Below are positions 32,098-34,676 of a DNA stretch of 34,676 nucleotides, piece after piece. The translations under genes were made by a program, and so were the position numbers. Within the stretch, counting starts at the first letter, position 1; each line of letters opens with the position of its first letter. The notes under the pieces are model-generated. The model saw nothing but the letters and a program-made list of their open reading frames with translations. It was not told the DNA's origin and ran no database searches. This DNA is from a virus, in IMG/VR virus record IMGVR_UViG_3300023174_006331, positions 1 through 34,676 of that record; one strand, given 5' to 3'.

Positions 32098-32400
32098 ATG
32101 GCTAAATATTTTAGAGAAGTGGGATTTGAAAATGTTGCATTAACAGCAAGCTCTTCTATAAATGGATCATTAATTATAGCTGCACCTGGAGCAGGATTGA
32201 GTATATACTTACTTGGAGCTTCTACTTTTGATGATATCAGACTGCATGAAACAAATGGCTCTGGAGCAAATATAGTAAATATAGGTGGAGGAATGTCTAA
32301 TTTTCCATCTACAATAAAAGTAACAGAAAATACAGGAGTTTGGCTTGTGACAACTGCAACCGCTGGAGTAACTCTTTTTTACTACATAGACAACTCTTAA
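32098..32400 (+). CDS. Small probable structural protein, tandem paralogue 1 (100 aa)
   Basis: Begins MAKYFREVGFENVALTASSS and is rich in Gly, Ala, Ser and Thr with alternating hydrophobic strands (SIYLLGASTF; TLFYYIDNS at the end), consistent with a beta-sandwich such as a decoration or fibre-tip protein. It aligns along its length with the next gene. The frame is open upstream, but a late-promoter motif occupies 32081-32089, so the ATG at 32098 is preferred. Function inferred from composition and location next to head genes only. Confidence 0.65.
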   Translation: MAKYFREVGFENVALTASSSINGSLIIAAPGAGLSIYLLGASTFDDIRLHETNGSGANIVNIGGGMSNFPSTIKVTENTGVWLVTTATAGVTLFYYIDNS

Positions 32401-32402
32401 AG

Positions 32403-32410
32403 GTGTAATA
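32403..32410 (+). promoter_or_regulatory. Late-promoter motif before the second tandem paralogue
   Basis: GTGTAATA at 32403-32410, 16 bases from the ATG at 32419, directly after the stop of paralogue 1. The following bases (ACAATATC) echo the leader of paralogue 1, so gene and promoter were probably duplicated together. Confidence 0.55.
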
Positions 32411-32418
32411 ACAATATC

Positions 32419-32706
32419 ATGGCAAAATATTATAGAGAAGCAGGTTTTGAAGGAGTAGCGCAAGTTGCTAGTTCACTTACATCTGGAGTACTAATATCTG
32501 GTCAAGGAGCAAATACAACAATTTATTTACTAGGAGCAAATGCTCACGCAAATACAGTTTTAAAACAAAACAATAACAATGGATCAATCATAGCTTATAT
32601 CGCAGCTGGTAATTCTGATTTTCCAGCAACAATTGCAGTAACTGGAAATAATCATATCTTCTCATCAGGAAATGATGCATGTTCTTTATTCTATTACGTT
32701 GAGTAA
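32419..32706 (+). CDS. Small probable structural protein, tandem paralogue 2 (95 aa)
   Basis: Begins MAKYYREAGFEGVAQVASS and shares with paralogue 1 the start, the TxYLLGA block, the DFPATIAVT/NFPSTIKVT block and the LFYY end. It is polar, Asn/Gly/Ala-rich and probably beta. It should be a repeated, abundant surface protein if it is in the virion. The following gene starts 3 bases after its stop. Confidence 0.65.
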   Translation: MAKYYREAGFEGVAQVASSLTSGVLISGQGANTTIYLLGANAHANTVLKQNNNNGSIIAYIAAGNSDFPATIAVTGNNHIFSSGNDACSLFYYVE

Positions 32707-32709
32707 TTT

Positions 32710-33801
32710 ATGAAACAAGTAGAAATTGATTTTAGTTCTAGTTTAGCTAAAAAAGGCAAAGCACCACTTAATAAACCATTTCGTCTTCCTTCTGGAAGCA
32801 AAAAGAAATTTGGAGTATACGTTAAAAACGATAAAGGTAATATTGTAAAAGTTACTTTCGGTGATCCGAACATGTCGATCAAAAGAGACAATCCAGAAAG
32901 ACGCAAAGCATATAGATCAAGACATGGTTGTGATAATCCTGGCCCAAAGTACAAAGCTAATTATTGGAGTTGCAAAATGTGGAGTGCAAAACCAGTTAGT
33001 AAAATCACTGGAAGTGAAGAAGAGGTTAATTTTGAAATAGACGTTCAAGCCAAGAGCAAAGGTCTTTGGTATAATATTCAGCAAAAGAAAAAGAGAATGG
33101 GCAAAAATTATAAACCAGCAAAACCAGGTTCTCCAGATCGTCCAACTCCAGAAGCTCTTAAAAAAGCACAAGGCGAAGAATACGATTGGGATGGCGAAAC
33201 AGAATTTGATCATAGTGAATTATTAAAACTTGATCCATCTCTTGCACAAGTTGATGAAATGCCAGAGACTCCAGAAGAAGAACTACAAGAATATAAAGAT
33301 GATTTTTATGGAATGATTGTTGGATCAATCAATTCTATCTATCAACATGCAAAAAATGTTATGGATAAAGTCAATGATCCTATGGTTAAAGAAAATCTTA
33401 CTGAACCATTCTTACAACAAATGGTAGCACTTGCAGAAGATTATATGATTACAATTCATAATTATGTAATGTTTAATAAAGAAGATGAAAGTATAGCTTC
33501 AATGATGTTTCAAATTGGAGATAAAGTTAGAAATATTAATCCTGCCTGTATGCATTATGGCAGTGAAGGTACAGTTAAAGAAATTCGTGAACTTCCAGAA
33601 AATATGGGATATGCAGTAGTATATGAATGCACAAACGATGGATCAACTTGGAAAAAAGGGGATATGCTTGGTAAAACAGAAATACAACTTCAAAAAATTA
33701 GCCAAGCAAAATGGAGCAAAGAATATAAAGATAGTATCGATTGCAAGAATCCAAAAGGCTTTTCTCAAAGAGCTCATTGCCAAAGTCTAAAAAAGAAATA
33801 A
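32710..33801 (+). CDS. Probable head-associated protein with Cys/His-rich phage motifs (363 aa)
   Basis: The N-terminal region VYVKNDKGNIVKVTFGDPN then RRKAYRSRHGCDNPGPKYKA and YWSCKMW matches a module common in large phages next to capsid or prohead genes (R-H-x-C-x-N-P-G-P-K ... Y-W-S-C-K-x-W). The C-terminal region IDCKNPKGFSQRAHCQSLKKK is a second common module (D-C-x-N-P-K-G-F-S-Q-x-A-H-C). The middle is helical and acidic (EETPEEELQEYKDDFYGMI) and is followed by a KOW-like segment (IGDKVRNINPACMHYGSEGTV). Function unknown; prohead core or scaffold roles are plausible from context. Confidence 0.72.
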   Translation: MKQVEIDFSSSLAKKGKAPLNKPFRLPSGSKKKFGVYVKNDKGNIVKVTFGDPNMSIKRDNPERRKAYRSRHGCDNPGPKYKANYWSCKMWSAKPVSKITGSEEEVNFEIDVQAKSKGLWYNIQQKKKRMGKNYKPAKPGSPDRPTPEALKKAQGEEYDWDGETEFDHSELLKLDPSLAQVDEMPETPEEELQEYKDDFYGMIVGSINSIYQHAKNVMDKVNDPMVKENLTEPFLQQMVALAEDYMITIHNYVMFNKEDESIASMMFQIGDKVRNINPACMHYGSEGTVKEIRELPENMGYAVVYECTNDGSTWKKGDMLGKTEIQLQKISQAKWSKEYKDSIDCKNPKGFSQRAHCQSLKKK

Positions 33802-33805
33802 TCTT

Positions 33806-34180
33806 ATGGCAAACGAAGGGCTAATCTTTCCAAAATTAAATGAAAGACAAAAAGATCTTTATCTTAAAATAATTACTAATCTTCAAACATTTGGATATTT
33901 TGATAGAGGGGTTGGTGGTAATGGTGTTCATTATGCAAGTTCTTCAGAAAATCCTTATAAAGATAAAGGTATAGAGTGTGAAAATTGCGTATTTTATTAT
34001 CTTGAAGGTGATGCCCCAAGATGTGAATTAATTGAAGGATTAATTGAACCAGAAGCAATTTGCAAATTTTGGATAATCAGCGAGGAAGATATTAAAAAAG
34101 AATCTCAAGCGACTTTTAAAGTTTTAAATAAAAAAGATAAAATTTTTGAATTGAATTTTAATGGCAAGAAAAATAAATAA
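33806..34180 (+). CDS. Four-cysteine conserved phage protein (124 aa)
   Basis: The central region has CENCVFYY ... CELIEGLIEPEAICKFWII, four cysteines spaced like a high-potential iron-sulfur or zinc site found in conserved phage proteins that begin the motif with N-P-Y-K-D-x-G-I-x-C. The C-terminal tail is lysine-rich. It starts 4 bases after the preceding gene and overlaps the next by 20 bases. The metal and the role are not known. Confidence 0.7.
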   Translation: MANEGLIFPKLNERQKDLYLKIITNLQTFGYFDRGVGGNGVHYASSSENPYKDKGIECENCVFYYLEGDAPRCELIEGLIEPEAICKFWIISEEDIKKESQATFKVLNKKDKIFELNFNGKKNK

Positions 34181-34676
34181 ACTTTGGAATTGGAAATCGA
34201 AAACATTATCTGTTGGGTTAGCATTAATCGTATCTTGGATCTCTTGTTTAAAAATTGGTTTTGAATTAAAGAAATATAACTCAATAACAAATCTTCCTAA
34301 TTCTTGTTTTGTTGATGCAATGATTTATGCTTCTAGATGTAATCTTCTTTTAATAAGTAGTTCTGATTGTTGGAATAGTGTTTATGGTTTTACTTTTGGC
34401 TATAAAGACGATAAAGAATCTGTTCTTGGTCATGCAGTTTGTGTTTTTGAGTATAATAATAACTTATGGATGTACGATCCTAATTGGGGTACATCTCCTA
34501 TATGCCAAATCGGAGATAGAAAAAGATACAAAGAAAAAATAAAATTGTATATAAACAAAACTTACCCTATAATAGTAATAGAGGATTTTATGTTAAATGA
34601 TTGGACATATGTTCAAAAAACAAAGAAAAATAAAATGAACAAAACTTATCAAGAGGTGTCTATACATTTAGATGAA
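34161..34676 (+). CDS. Membrane-anchored papain-like or transglutaminase-like protein, cut by window end
   Basis: ATG at 34161 opens a frame that runs 172 codons to the last base without a stop. After a basic start (MARKINKLWNWKSK) comes one membrane segment (about residues 16-36), then NSCFVDAM with a candidate catalytic Cys, followed about 60 residues later by GHAVCVFEYNNNLWMYDPNWG, giving a Cys-His-Asp order typical of papain-like peptidases and transglutaminase-like folds. It could cleave peptides or amides at the inner membrane or in the virion. The C-terminus is missing. Confidence 0.55.
   Translation, partial: MARKINKLWNWKSKTLSVGLALIVSWISCLKIGFELKKYNSITNLPNSCFVDAMIYASRCNLLLISSSDCWNSVYGFTFGYKDDKESVLGHAVCVFEYNNNLWMYDPNWGTSPICQIGDRKRYKEKIKLYINKTYPIIVIEDFMLNDWTYVQKTKKNKMNKTYQEVSIHLDE

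Overview
The window is a piece of a tailed, double-stranded DNA bacteriophage genome: A+T-rich, tightly packed, and most likely from a large T4-like or jumbo-type phage. The evidence is a large terminase, a portal protein, two tail-fibre genes (one ending in an S74 intramolecular chaperone), a fibre-assembly protein, a T4 gp55-like sigma factor, a T4 gp1-like dNMP kinase, class Ia ribonucleotide reductase and a free-standing homing endonuclease. The host cannot be named. Where promoters of the host type are visible they fit the sigma70 pattern.

Layout. (1) Positions 1-6088, minus strand: a metabolic operon with 1-14 base overlaps between genes. It encodes dCMP deaminase, a degenerate dUTPase-like protein, a secreted repeat protein, a membrane protein, an IMP dehydrogenase/GMP reductase-family enzyme, holo-ACP synthase, a metallophosphoesterase, a short adenylosuccinate synthetase, an acyl carrier protein and several small unknowns. 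A sigma70-like promoter drives it from 6096-6124. (2) 6151-9547, plus strand: an unknown protein, dNMP kinase, late-type sigma factor, a DUF736-like protein, a glycosyltransferase and a small conserved phage protein. (3) 9569-10469, minus strand: two unknown genes. (4) 10525-18119, plus strand: PhoH, a zinc-ribbon protein, a second sigma-like protein, an HTH protein (possible small terminase), an ERCC4-type nuclease, terminase large subunit and portal. (5) 18116-25760, minus strand: a very A+T-rich island with two glycosyltransferases flanked by two related unknown proteins, then the tail-fibre cluster. (6) 25913-30994, plus strand: nrdA, nrdB, GIY-YIG endonuclease and two unknown genes. (7) 31035-32054: a candidate structured RNA (probably minus strand) and a complete tmRNA on the plus strand. 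(8) 32098-34676, plus strand: tandem paralogous small proteins, a probable head-associated protein, a four-cysteine protein, and a membrane-anchored papain-like protein cut by the window end.

How it may work together. The metabolic genes fit a nucleotide-supply programme. dCMP deaminase moves C toward T. PurA, together with a GMP reductase if that is what the 368-residue enzyme is, would move G toward A, which suits an A+T-rich genome. RNR and dNMP kinase complete dNTP supply. A recurring motif, roughly TGTGTAAWAT, lies about 16-27 bases before many structural and late genes and is absent from the early-type operon. I propose that it is the late promoter read by the gp55-like sigma factor encoded here. 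The least explained items are the ACP/AcpS pair, the structured RNA at 31035-31278, the phage tmRNA with a 24-residue tag, and the glycosyltransferase island beside the tail fibres.
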